A DNA stretch of 6,783 bases from an uncultured Nitrospinaceae bacterium (GCA_913043155.1 CAJWLY010000083.1:1-6783), one strand, 5' to 3'; counted from the stretch's first letter, positions 1-5,743 are shown. Notes: a model not told the origin generated them from the letters alone. Made by a program: numbers and translations.

Positions 1-77
1 ACATGTAGAAAAATAAAGAAACCGACGACTGCCTTGTTGAGTTTAGGTTTGGGTTTGACCCGGGTAAGTGTAGGCAT
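1..77 (-). CDS. Possible 5' end of a minus-strand gene leaving the left edge (unknown product)
   Basis: Reading the minus strand from an ATG at 77-75 gives 25 codons with no stop up to the window edge. The peptide starts MPTLTRVKPKPK and continues into a hydrophobic stretch with VVGFFIF, the pattern of a basic N-terminus followed by a membrane segment or signal sequence. The gene would diverge from the histidine kinase, with the AT-rich spacer between them. Against it, there is no Shine-Dalgarno before the ATG, and 25 open codons can occur by chance. No function can be named. Sequence to the left is needed to decide. Confidence 0.3.
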   Translation of the reverse strand, partial: MPTLTRVKPKPKLNKAVVGFFIFLH

Positions 78-91
78 ATTTTTTTTCAGTA

Positions 92-131
92 GGTTATTAG
101 GGTTATTTAAGAAGGTTATTAAAGATTATTA
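92..131. repeat. Cluster of four GGTTATTA-like direct repeats upstream of the kinase-regulator operon
   Basis: Four copies of an 8-base element lie in the same orientation: GGTTATTA at 92-99, GGTTATTT at 101-108, GGTTATTA at 114-121 and GATTATTA at 124-131. Start-to-start spacings are 9, 13 and 10 bases, close to one helical turn, so the copies would face roughly the same side of the DNA. OmpR-family regulators commonly bind direct repeats spaced about 10-11 bases. These sites sit ahead of an operon encoding such a regulator, so an autoregulatory site is a reasonable inference. AT-rich low complexity is the alternative. Confidence 0.4.
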
Positions 132-158
132 AGGTAACGTGTCGTTTCTTGCGAATTG

Positions 159-167
159 TGGCATACT
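159..167 (+). promoter_or_regulatory. Weak candidate promoter for the kinase-regulator operon (extended -10)
   Basis: TGG followed by CATACT resembles an extended -10 element (4 of 6 matches to TATAAT), but no recognisable -35 lies upstream. A start near 174 would place the repeat cluster at about -43 to -82, where an activator could act. Other candidates in the same spacer are TTGACC at 55-60 with TATTTT at 77-82, and TTGGTC at 182-187 with TAATAT at 203-208. None is clearly better, so the true promoter is unresolved. Confidence 0.2.
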
Positions 168-268
168 ACGCTTAAAACGCGTTGGTCTATGTAAAACTTA
201 TGTAATATTTGGAGATAGGGCGATCCTGGCCGACTGCGATTCGGTTTCTAGGTTTCCCAGTTCCCGGC

Positions 269-1258
269 ATGAGCAAACTGCGCGCATTATTCCATCCCAT
301 TTTTGTTTTTATCGGGATTCAGGTTGCCTGGATTGGGCTGATAGGCGTCTGGATTTACTGGTACGTCAAAAACAGCCGCGATCTCAGGGAATTTGCCAAG
401 CGCCTTCCCCCTGAACTGCTGGAAGTGGATTTCGACTGGGTGGTTCTGGTCGAGGGAGGGGTACTGATGTTAATGATCCTTGCCGGCGTTTACGTGATTT
501 TCGTGTATTGGAACAAACAGGCGCGGCTGAATCGACTCCAGGGCAACTTCGTCTCCAGCGTATCGCATGAGTTAAAATCTCCCTTGGCCTCCATTCAGCT
601 TTACCTGGAAACTCTCAAGTACCAGAAAGTCTCACCCGAAGAAACACAGGATTTTGTCGAGATCATGCTGGCCGATACAGAGCGTCTCTCAAGTCTCATC
701 GACAATATTCTCGAGTCCAGCAAATCCGACCCCAAAAGTATACAGCTCCAGTTCCAGCCGGTAGAGACGGGGCCATTCGTTCGGGAAGTGCTGAAACAGC
801 ACAAGCGCCTGTTCGAAGAGAAGCGCTGCGAGGTGAAGCTGGAGTTGGGCGATGCCCCGAAGGTTAACCTGGACTTCAAGGCCATGCGAATGGTGTTTAA
901 TAACCTGATCGTAAATGCTTTGCGTTATTCACCGACCGGATCGTCTCTCACCATTCGGGTGAGACGTGATGAAAAATATTGTCTGATTGATTTTATCGAT
1001 CAGGGGTTCGGATTTGAAAAGAAAGAACTGAAAAGGGTGTTTAAAAAGTTTTATCGGGTACAACATCAGGAAACCCAGAACATCGAAGGAGCGGGGCTCG
1101 GATTGTTTATCTCCCGGCAGATCGTAAAGAGCCACAAGGGAAATATCAAGGCGTACAGCGAAGGCCGCAACCGTGGTACCCGGTTTACCGTGAGTCTGCC
1201 CTTGAACCTGACCCCCAGCGAAGTTACAGCTGATAAAACGGTGGAAGAGGTGAGTTGA
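269..1258 (+). CDS. Membrane sensor histidine kinase, two TM segments, no HAMP domain
   Basis: The product is an inner-membrane histidine autokinase, 329 aa from the ATG at 269. TM1 is about residues 11-33, an extracytoplasmic loop of about 26 residues follows, and TM2 is about 60-80. Only some 20 residues separate TM2 from the phospho-accepting H100 in SVSHELKSPL, so there is no room for a HAMP or PAS domain. The ATPase part has an N box around N212/N216 (NNLIVNALRYSP), a G1 box at D244-GFGF and a G2 box GAGLGLFI at 274-281. A TTG at 209 would add 20 residues. Neither start has a good Shine-Dalgarno; I chose the ATG because it directly precedes TM1. The regulator gene follows after 2 bases, so the pair is almost certainly one operon. 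The signal is unknown. Confidence 0.93.
   Translation: MSKLRALFHPIFVFIGIQVAWIGLIGVWIYWYVKNSRDLREFAKRLPPELLEVDFDWVVLVEGGVLMLMILAGVYVIFVYWNKQARLNRLQGNFVSSVSHELKSPLASIQLYLETLKYQKVSPEETQDFVEIMLADTERLSSLIDNILESSKSDPKSIQLQFQPVETGPFVREVLKQHKRLFEEKRCEVKLELGDAPKVNLDFKAMRMVFNNLIVNALRYSPTGSSLTIRVRRDEKYCLIDFIDQGFGFEKKELKRVFKKFYRVQHQETQNIEGAGLGLFISRQIVKSHKGNIKAYSEGRNRGTRFTVSLPLNLTPSEVTADKTVEEVS
1247..1254 (+). promoter_or_regulatory. Shine-Dalgarno of the response regulator, inside the kinase 3' end
   Basis: GAGGTGAG at 1247-1254 contains AGGTGA, which is complementary to the 16S 3' end. The spacer is 7 bases to the GTG at 1261 but only 1 base to the TTG at 1255. This supports GTG 1261 as the regulator start and indicates translational coupling to the kinase stop codon at 1256-1258. 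Confidence 0.7.
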
Positions 1259-1260
1259 CT

Positions 1261-1959
1261 GTGTCGGAACTGAATAAAATTTTACTGGTGGAAGACGACC
1301 CGCACTTGGCCAAGGGACTGCGGTTCAATCTGGAACGGGAAGGTTACGAGGTTTCCCTGGTTGATAACGGTGTTTCGGCACTCGATTTGTTGAGGGAGGA
1401 GGATTTTGACCTGCTCATCCTCGACCTCATGCTTCCCACGATGGGTGGACTTGACGTGGCTAGGAAAATAAGGGAGACAAACATGCGTTTCCCCATTCTG
1501 ATGCTCACCGCCAAATCGACGAAAAAGGACAAGGAAATCGGGTTTGAAGCGGGTGCCGACGATTATCTCACCAAACCTTTTCATTTGCCCGAACTGCTGT
1601 TACGCGTAAAAGGAATCTTACGCCGGTGGGAATGGTATAAGGATCCCGTGCATGATCAGGAAATTTTTCGCTTTGGTGAAATGTGGATCAATTTCGGAAC
1701 CGGAAAGGCGAATGGAATCGATGGTGAATTTTATCTCACCACCAAGGAAGTCCTTGTCATGAACCTCTTGGTCGAGAAAAAGGGTGACGTCGTTACCCGC
1801 GAGGAGTTGCTTGAAAAAGTTTGGGGCTACGACCCGGAAACCGAAACACGCACCGTGGATAATTTTATTTCGCGCCTCAGAAAATATTTCGAGAAGAAAC
1901 CCCAGAGGCCTCGGCACATCATCACCGTGCGAGAAAAGGGATACCAGTTCAACCTGTAA
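1261..1959 (+). CDS. OmpR/PhoB-family response regulator
   Basis: The product is a cytoplasmic DNA-binding regulator, 232 aa from the GTG at 1261, and probably the phosphorylation target of the kinase encoded just upstream. The N-terminal receiver (about 5-120) has the acidic pocket E11-D12-D13, the phospho-acceptor D55 in LILDLMLP, T83 in LTAKS and K105 in the KPF motif. The C-terminal winged helix (about 130-232) has the usual TTKEVLVMNLLVEKKGDVV core and RTVDNFISRLRKYF recognition helix, and ends in the wing REKGYQFNL. An alternative TTG at 1255 would overlap the kinase stop but is too close to the Shine-Dalgarno. Kinase-first order is less common than regulator-first. The gene ends 15 bases from the convergent bioD stop, with no clear hairpin between them. 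The regulon is unknown. Confidence 0.95.
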   Translation: MSELNKILLVEDDPHLAKGLRFNLEREGYEVSLVDNGVSALDLLREEDFDLLILDLMLPTMGGLDVARKIRETNMRFPILMLTAKSTKKDKEIGFEAGADDYLTKPFHLPELLLRVKGILRRWEWYKDPVHDQEIFRFGEMWINFGTGKANGIDGEFYLTTKEVLVMNLLVEKKGDVVTREELLEKVWGYDPETETRTVDNFISRLRKYFEKKPQRPRHIITVREKGYQFNL

Positions 1960-1974
1960 GACTCGTTTCCCTCT

Positions 1975-2682
1975 TTACGGTGAAATATTTATCCATGTTT
2001 CAATTTTTCTCGCCAGTTGCGCGTCATCGAACCGCTCGACGGAAAGCTCATCGATGAACAGACATTCCCCTAGTACCTCAGTTCCAGAAAGCTCCCGGAT
2101 AAGCTCAGCCTGTTCTCGCTCTACGGCATTGAGCTCCCTGTCTTCCATATGGTTGAGGATGACCCCGGCAACATCAATCCCTGCGTTCTTAGCTGCGGTC
2201 AGTGTCAGGAGAGTGTGATTGAGCGTGCCCAAGGTGATCCGGCTGACAATAATGAGGGGTAGTCCCAGATCAAGGACGAGATCGGTCACCAGGTAATCGG
2301 GCCGCAAAGGGACCATGAGCCCGCCAATTCCTTCAACGAGTATTTGATCGTGTCGATGTTGGAGCAGACGGAAGTTTTCCAGAATGCAGTTGATTTCCAG
2401 TTCCCGGTTCTCCATCCGTGCCGCCTGTAAGGGCGCCGCGGCATGTTTTAGACGAATGGGGCAGGCCTCTTCAAGGGCGTCTTTATTGCCCGAGACTGCG
2501 AGTAGAAATTTTGTGTCGGAATTTACCTCCGAACTGCATTCCGGATCCACTCCCGTTTCGATGGGTTTCATGACGCCGGTACTCACCTCCCATTTGCGAA
2601 ACAGCGTTAGCAAGCAGGCGGTGACTATGGTTTTACCGACTCCGGTATCGGTTCCAGAAATGAAATAACCTTTTGGTTTCAT
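1975..2682 (-). CDS. bioD: ATP-dependent dethiobiotin synthetase BioD
   Basis: BioD closes the ureido ring of 7,8-diaminopelargonate with CO2 and ATP to give dethiobiotin, the next-to-last step of biotin synthesis, in the cytoplasm. The 235-aa product has the normal length. Visible motifs are the P-loop GTDTGVGKT (10-18, K17), MKPIETG (38-44, K39), NSD (54-56), VEGIGG (116-121, E117) and LGTLNHTLLT, all matching landmarks I know from Escherichia coli BioD. The ATG starts directly before the first beta strand, which fixes the start, although no Shine-Dalgarno precedes it (ATAAG only). No bioA, bioB or bioF gene is in the window, so the gene appears detached from a biotin operon here. It is convergent with the response regulator and divergent from the small CPCC protein. 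Confidence 0.95.
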   Translation of the reverse strand: MKPKGYFISGTDTGVGKTIVTACLLTLFRKWEVSTGVMKPIETGVDPECSSEVNSDTKFLLAVSGNKDALEEACPIRLKHAAAPLQAARMENRELEINCILENFRLLQHRHDQILVEGIGGLMVPLRPDYLVTDLVLDLGLPLIIVSRITLGTLNHTLLTLTAAKNAGIDVAGVILNHMEDRELNAVEREQAELIRELSGTEVLGECLFIDELSVERFDDAQLARKIETWINISP

Positions 2683-2732
2683 CTTATGTTATGAGAGTTC
2701 GGGCGGTTAGATTGTCCCATGATTACCCTCGA

Positions 2733-2756
2733 GAAAAAATATTTTTTCCCCCCCCC
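2733..2756. repeat. A/T palindrome joined to a run of nine C
   Basis: A perfect 16-bp palindrome occupies 2733-2748: a G, six A, T, A, six T, then a C. Its final C begins a homopolymer of nine C (2748-2756). A CTCGAG palindrome (2728-2733) adjoins it on the left. The element lies in the divergent spacer between bioD and the small CPCC protein gene, about 30 bases upstream of the latter's -10. The C run is unique in the window and could slip in replication or be miscounted in sequencing. Confidence 0.6.
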
Positions 2757-2782
2757 AAGAAAAACTGAGGAAGAAGAAATTC

Positions 2783-2791
2783 TGATATAAT
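2783..2791 (+). promoter_or_regulatory. Extended -10 promoter for the small CPCC protein gene
   Basis: TGATATAAT is a perfect extended -10 (TG, one base, then TATAAT at 2786-2791). The -35 region is poor, which fits the extended -10 class. Transcription would start near 2798. That leaves only about 6 bases before the ATG at 2804, but about 54 before the ATG at 2852, so it argues for the later start of the downstream gene. Confidence 0.55.
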
Positions 2792-2851
2792 GGATATCCT
2801 GGAATGCGGTCGAGCTTCGTTTTTTATTTTACCGGAAAGGCGCGTCGGGTC

Positions 2852-3142
2852 ATGGGTTCAGGAAAAGTGGAGGTCATCTGTCCCTGTTGTGAGAGCAAAC
2901 TGCAGGTTGATAAAAAGACCGGCGAGGTTCTGTGGGAGCAGAAAAAGGAAATAGCCATGCCTTCCCTGTCTGATATGGTGAAAGGGCTCGACTCACAGAA
3001 AATGGAGCAGGAGTCCCAATTTAAGAAACAGAACGAGGCGCAGAAAGAGCGGAACCGATTGCTCGACGAAAAGTTTAAGGAGGCCCAGAAGCATGTCGAT
3101 AAGTCCGACACCCGGCCCCTTCGTGATTTTGACTTGGATTGA
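2852..3142 (+). CDS. Small uncharacterised protein: CPCC half zinc ribbon plus charged coiled coil
   Basis: I cannot assign a function to this 96-aa protein (from the ATG at 2852). Residues 6-28 form a short two-strand unit, VEVICPCCESKLQVD followed by a TGEVLW turn, in which C10, C12 and C13 are the only cysteines. This resembles half of a zinc ribbon, so metal binding would need a partner or a dimer. Residues 50-82 are a highly charged, Glu/Lys/Gln-rich helix likely to form a coiled coil. The tail ends RPLRDFDLD. There is no signal peptide or membrane segment. GGAAAGG at 2834-2840 lies 11 bases before the ATG. An ATG at 2804 would add 16 residues unlike the rest and sits almost at the predicted transcript start. 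The gene is single, divergent from bioD and convergent with the phosphodiesterase gene. From memory, similar small proteins occur as hypothetical genes elsewhere, but this is not verified. Confidence 0.8.
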   Translation: MGSGKVEVICPCCESKLQVDKKTGEVLWEQKKEIAMPSLSDMVKGLDSQKMEQESQFKKQNEAQKERNRLLDEKFKEAQKHVDKSDTRPLRDFDLD

Positions 3143-3164
3143 CCCCGCTACCCAGCCGTTAACC

Positions 3165-3929
3165 TCAAGCTTCCACACTCATCCCATCGTAAGCCAGTTC
3201 AATGTTCTCCGGCAGTTGCCTCGACACCTTCTCGTGATCGAATGTATGGTTGATATGCGTAAGGATCGCTCGTTTAGGCTGAAGATCCTCGATCACCTCA
3301 AGGGCCTGGCTCAAGGCAAAATGGGTGGGGTGTGGATCGAATCCGACCGCGTTGATAATCAGAATATCCAGGTGTTTCAGTTTCCTTCTTGAGGCGTCGG
3401 GGATTCCACTGCAGTCGGTGATATAGGCGCAATTGTTGAATTTGTAGCCTAGGATTTTCAGGTTCCCGTGAAGAATGTCGAACGGAGTGACCAAAACACC
3501 TCCCAGTGAAAATGTTTCACCATTCAACGAGTTTAGAGTTAGCTTCGGCAGGCCGCCTCCCGCCTGTGTGGTTCTGTTGAAAATATAATCGAATTTCGTG
3601 CGGATTACAGAGATCGTATTCTTGTTCCCATAGCAGGGGATGACGGTGCTGTTGAAGTGATTGAAGCTTCTCAACTCGTCAATCCCGTGGACGTGATCGG
3701 CGTGGTGATGGGTATAAAGAACGTAATTGATATAGGAGATGCCATGGGCCAGACACTGCTGCCTCAGATCGGTGGATGTGTCGATGAGTAGGTGGTGTCC
3801 GTTTTCATGGATCAGGACGGATGAACGCAGACGCTTGTTTTTGGGATCGTTGGACTGGCATACATCGCAATCGCAACACAGTGAAGGGATGCCGGTGGAT
3901 GTTCCCGATCCAAGAAAAAGAATGTTCAT
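3165..3929 (-). CDS. PhnP-like metallo-beta-lactamase-fold phosphodiesterase
   Basis: This is a cytoplasmic, metal-dependent hydrolase of the PhnP/COG1235 type, 254 aa. Relatives cleave cyclic or other phosphodiesters; PhnP opens phosphoribosyl 1,2-cyclic phosphate. The metallo core is visible: THHHADHVHG with H74, H76, D78 and H79, then H154 (ILHG), D172 (YITDCSG) and a C-terminal THINHTFDHE (H225, H228, H232). Near the N-terminus GSGTSTGIP is followed by C18, C19, C21 and C24, matching the Cys cluster that with a C-terminal His holds a structural zinc in PhnP. No C-P lyase genes are near, so a phosphonate role is not supported and the substrate is open. The gene begins 28 bases after the exporter stop and is probably on the same transcript. 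No Shine-Dalgarno is visible, but MNILFLGSGTS is the normal family start. Confidence 0.92.
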   Translation of the reverse strand: MNILFLGSGTSTGIPSLCCDCDVCQSNDPKNKRLRSSVLIHENGHHLLIDTSTDLRQQCLAHGISYINYVLYTHHHADHVHGIDELRSFNHFNSTVIPCYGNKNTISVIRTKFDYIFNRTTQAGGGLPKLTLNSLNGETFSLGGVLVTPFDILHGNLKILGYKFNNCAYITDCSGIPDASRRKLKHLDILIINAVGFDPHPTHFALSQALEVIEDLQPKRAILTHINHTFDHEKVSRQLPENIELAYDGMSVEA

Positions 3930-3957
3930 GATAAATTAAGGTTGTCCGGTATCCAGT

Positions 3958-4875
3958 TCAATGCCGGATATCGCAGAGCGTATCGTTTTTTTCGCACGGG
4001 CGGGTTTCAAATTGTATGGTCGAGTGCGTGATGTTGAACCTGCTTTTGAGCAGTTCTTTAATATCCTTCAAAACCGATTCAAACTGACTTGCCTTATTGT
4101 CGTGAAGCAGTGCGTGAGTACTCAAGGCGTAAATATTCGAACAGATGCTCCAGATATGAAGTTCATGGATATCACGGATAGCGGGAAGCGCCGTGAGTTC
4201 TCTTTTGACCTCAGCAATTGATACTCCCTTAGGGACCCCTTCCAGTAGAATGTGTAACGCGTCCGCAAGTATGTTCCACGCACCCCAGAGCAGAAGCAAG
4301 GCGATGCCTGCCGCTAGAAGGGGGTCCACGACGAACCATCCGGTAAGCCAGATAATACCGCCGCCGATCAGGACCCCAACCGATGCGATGGTGTCCCCCA
4401 GAATATGAAAGAAAGCGCCCCGAAGATTCAGATCGTGCGTATGCCGAAAAGAGTCTTTGAGGTAGTAAATGACGATCAGGTTGGTTGTCAGGCCCAGCGC
4501 GGCGACGATAATGACCATCCCGCTGTTCACCGTGGGTGGGTTCTGATACCGTTGAATAGCTTCGTAAAAAATACCGCAGGCTATGAGGGCAAGAACCAGC
4601 CCATTTATGATTGCGGCCAGGATTTCGATGCGGTGGTATCCGTAAGTTTTTTCCTCGTTGGTAGGCAGACAGGCGATTTTAAGGGCGAACCAGCTCAAAG
4701 TCAGCGAAAATACATCAGTGAACATATGGGCCGCATCGCTCAGTAGAGCCAGACTGTTAGCTAGAATGCCACCGACCACCTCGATGCAAAGGACGAAGAA
4801 AGTAAGCCACGCCGCAACTTTCAGGTGATTTCGGATAGCTGGAGAATCCATTGTATTTTTAGAATCCTTATCCAC
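3958..4875 (-). CDS. Cation diffusion facilitator, CzcD/ZitB-type zinc (or cobalt/cadmium) exporter
   Basis: This inner-membrane antiporter of the CDF family exports divalent cations in exchange for protons. It is 305 aa, a normal length. Six TM helices span about residues 18-210. The transport site is seen as H50-x3-D54 in TM2 (SDAAHMFTD) and H157-x3-D161 in TM5 (HILGD), the His/Asp pattern of zinc-type members. YGYHRIEILAA (78-88) is typical of the CzcD/ZnT branch. The loop between TM4 and TM5 has only a few His (RHTHD). The cytoplasmic C-terminal domain contains IHELHIWSICSN and ends with C294, C301 and H305, a possible extra metal site. The start is GTG 4875, where AAGAAGA lies upstream, or ATG 4851, which is 8 residues shorter. 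The phosphodiesterase gene follows after 28 bases. Confidence 0.93.
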   Translation of the reverse strand: MDKDSKNTMDSPAIRNHLKVAAWLTFFVLCIEVVGGILANSLALLSDAAHMFTDVFSLTLSWFALKIACLPTNEEKTYGYHRIEILAAIINGLVLALIACGIFYEAIQRYQNPPTVNSGMVIIVAALGLTTNLIVIYYLKDSFRHTHDLNLRGAFFHILGDTIASVGVLIGGGIIWLTGWFVVDPLLAAGIALLLLWGAWNILADALHILLEGVPKGVSIAEVKRELTALPAIRDIHELHIWSICSNIYALSTHALLHDNKASQFESVLKDIKELLKSRFNITHSTIQFETRPCEKNDTLCDIRH

Positions 4876-4938
4876 AGGAAAACATCTTCTTTAGTGTCGG
4901 TAAAAAGAGGCGTCCTATTCGACGGGTTTCGATTATTT

Positions 4939-4968
4939 ATTGTAGATAACGGTGTTCCTTCCTGTCAA
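4939..4968 (-). promoter_or_regulatory. Near-consensus sigma-70 promoter for the exporter-phosphodiesterase pair
   Basis: On the minus strand, TTGACA (4968-4963) and TACAAT (4944-4939) are separated by 18 bases, a perfect -35 with a 5-of-6 -10. Transcription would begin near 4932, giving a leader of about 57 bases before the GTG at 4875. The match suggests substantial basal expression. I see no clear palindromic operator of the MerR, ArsR or Zur kind overlapping it. Confidence 0.65.
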
Positions 4969-4985
4969 GGCGGGCTCCGGTGGGC

Positions 4986-5012
4986 TTCAAGCGAGGCCTA
5001 GCAATTTCAAGC
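4986..5012. repeat. TTCAAGC direct repeat upstream of the peroxiredoxin promoter
   Basis: TTCAAGC occurs at 4986-4992 and again at 5006-5012, 20 bases apart (about two helical turns). Both lie just upstream of the candidate -35 at 5019. The spacing and position fit an activator site, but the elements are short and chance is possible. Confidence 0.3.
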
Positions 5013-5018
5013 TCGCAT

Positions 5019-5048
5019 TTGAACCGGGTCGAAACTTTGTGCTACATT
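5019..5048 (+). promoter_or_regulatory. Candidate promoter of the peroxiredoxin gene
   Basis: TTGAAC (5019-5024) and TACATT (5043-5048) are separated by 18 bases, with transcription expected near 5055. The leader of about 37 bases contains the AGAGGAG Shine-Dalgarno (5079-5085), 6 bases before the ATG at 5092. This is the best ribosome site in the window and implies high translation. Confidence 0.5.
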
Positions 5049-5091
5049 AGGACCCTTCAACTGTAAATTTTTCTAAACAGAGGAGAATGAA

Positions 5092-5679
5092 ATGGCAACA
5101 TTGGTAGCTAAACCTGCGCCTGAATTTGAAGCTCAGGCCGTCATGCCCGATGGTTCTTTTAAGCAGATCACGCTTTCTGATTATAAAGGGAAATACGTGG
5201 TCCTTTTTTTCTACCCACTTGATTTCACTTTTGTTTGTCCGACAGAGATCATTGCTTTCAGCGAAAAGCAGGGAGAATTTGAAAAGCGCAACACCCAGGT
5301 GATCGGTGTGTCTATCGACAGCCATTTTTCACACTTGGCTTGGAGGAATACCGACCGTAAAAAAGGCGGGTTGGGTGATATCGCGTACCCCCTCGTTGCT
5401 GATATTTCTAAGCAAATCAGCAAGGATTACGACGTTCTAGCTGACATGGGTATAGCGTTTCGCGGGTTGTTTTTAATCGACAAGGAGGGCATTGTCCAGC
5501 ACCAGCTCGTGAATAATCTACCCCTGGGCCGAAACGTTGATGAAGCGCTTCGGCTGGTTGATGCGTTGCAGTTTCATGAAAAAAACGGCGAAGTTTGCCC
5601 CGCCAACTGGAAAGAAGGCGAGGATGGCATGCAGGCCGACCCCGAAGGTGCGCAGGCTTATTTCAGCAAGCACAATTGA
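5092..5679 (+). CDS. Typical 2-Cys peroxiredoxin (Prx1/AhpC subfamily)
   Basis: This cytoplasmic thiol peroxidase reduces H2O2, organic peroxides and peroxynitrite, using thioredoxin or an AhpF-like reductase as electron donor. At 195 aa it is full length. The peroxidatic site is PLDFTFVCPTE with P42, T46 and C49, the active-site Arg is R124 (FRG), and the resolving Cys is C169 in GEVCPANW. It also carries GGLG at 92-95 and a C-terminal YF at 190-191, the two motifs linked to slow disulfide closure and easy over-oxidation in eukaryotic-type Prx1 enzymes. The start at 5092 is set by AGAGGAG 6 bases upstream; an out-of-frame ATG at 5087 is irrelevant. The gene has its own promoter and ends in a strong terminator, so it is probably monocistronic. 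No reductase, oxyR or perR gene is nearby. Confidence 0.96.
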   Translation: MATLVAKPAPEFEAQAVMPDGSFKQITLSDYKGKYVVLFFYPLDFTFVCPTEIIAFSEKQGEFEKRNTQVIGVSIDSHFSHLAWRNTDRKKGGLGDIAYPLVADISKQISKDYDVLADMGIAFRGLFLIDKEGIVQHQLVNNLPLGRNVDEALRLVDALQFHEKNGEVCPANWKEGEDGMQADPEGAQAYFSKHN

Positions 5680-5743
5680 ATCCGGGAATCCGGTCTTGAA
5701 AGTGTAGGTGTAAATTGTCAGCCATTGAACCCACTGGAAGTTT

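Noticed and set aside
41..58. Three tandem GTTTRG-like hexamers (GTTTAG, GTTTGG, GTTTGA), telomere-like in appearance
   Set aside because: Only three imperfect copies. On the minus strand they read as alternating Lys-Pro codons (KPKPK) of the possible left-edge gene, which explains the periodicity.
209..268. TTG at 209 as the kinase start
   Set aside because: It adds 20 residues with no membrane or domain character, and no Shine-Dalgarno precedes it. The ATG at 269 lies directly ahead of TM1. The choice is not certain.
139..414. Plus-strand open frame of 91 codons overlapping the kinase start
   Set aside because: It shares most of its length with the kinase in another frame, has no recognisable domain and ends inside the kinase. 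Low-complexity and Ser/Arg-rich content is typical of a shadow frame.
1255..1260. TTG at 1255 as the response-regulator start
   Set aside because: AGGTGA ends one base before it, too close for initiation. The same element is 7 bases from the GTG at 1261.
1960..1974. Terminator between the convergent response regulator and bioD
   Set aside because: The 15 bases hold no inverted repeat with a T tract.
2804..2851. ATG at 2804 as the start of the small CPCC protein
   Set aside because: The predicted transcript starts near 2798, leaving almost no leader, and the 16 added residues look unlike the rest. The ATG at 2852 has GGAAAGG upstream.
5682..5743. Possible riboswitch or attenuator leader before the surE-proximal terminator
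   Set aside because: Only a 4-bp CCGG hairpin (5682-5693) and a short GGAAGTTTCC palindrome are visible. I could not construct a convincing competing antiterminator or recognise a known riboswitch core.
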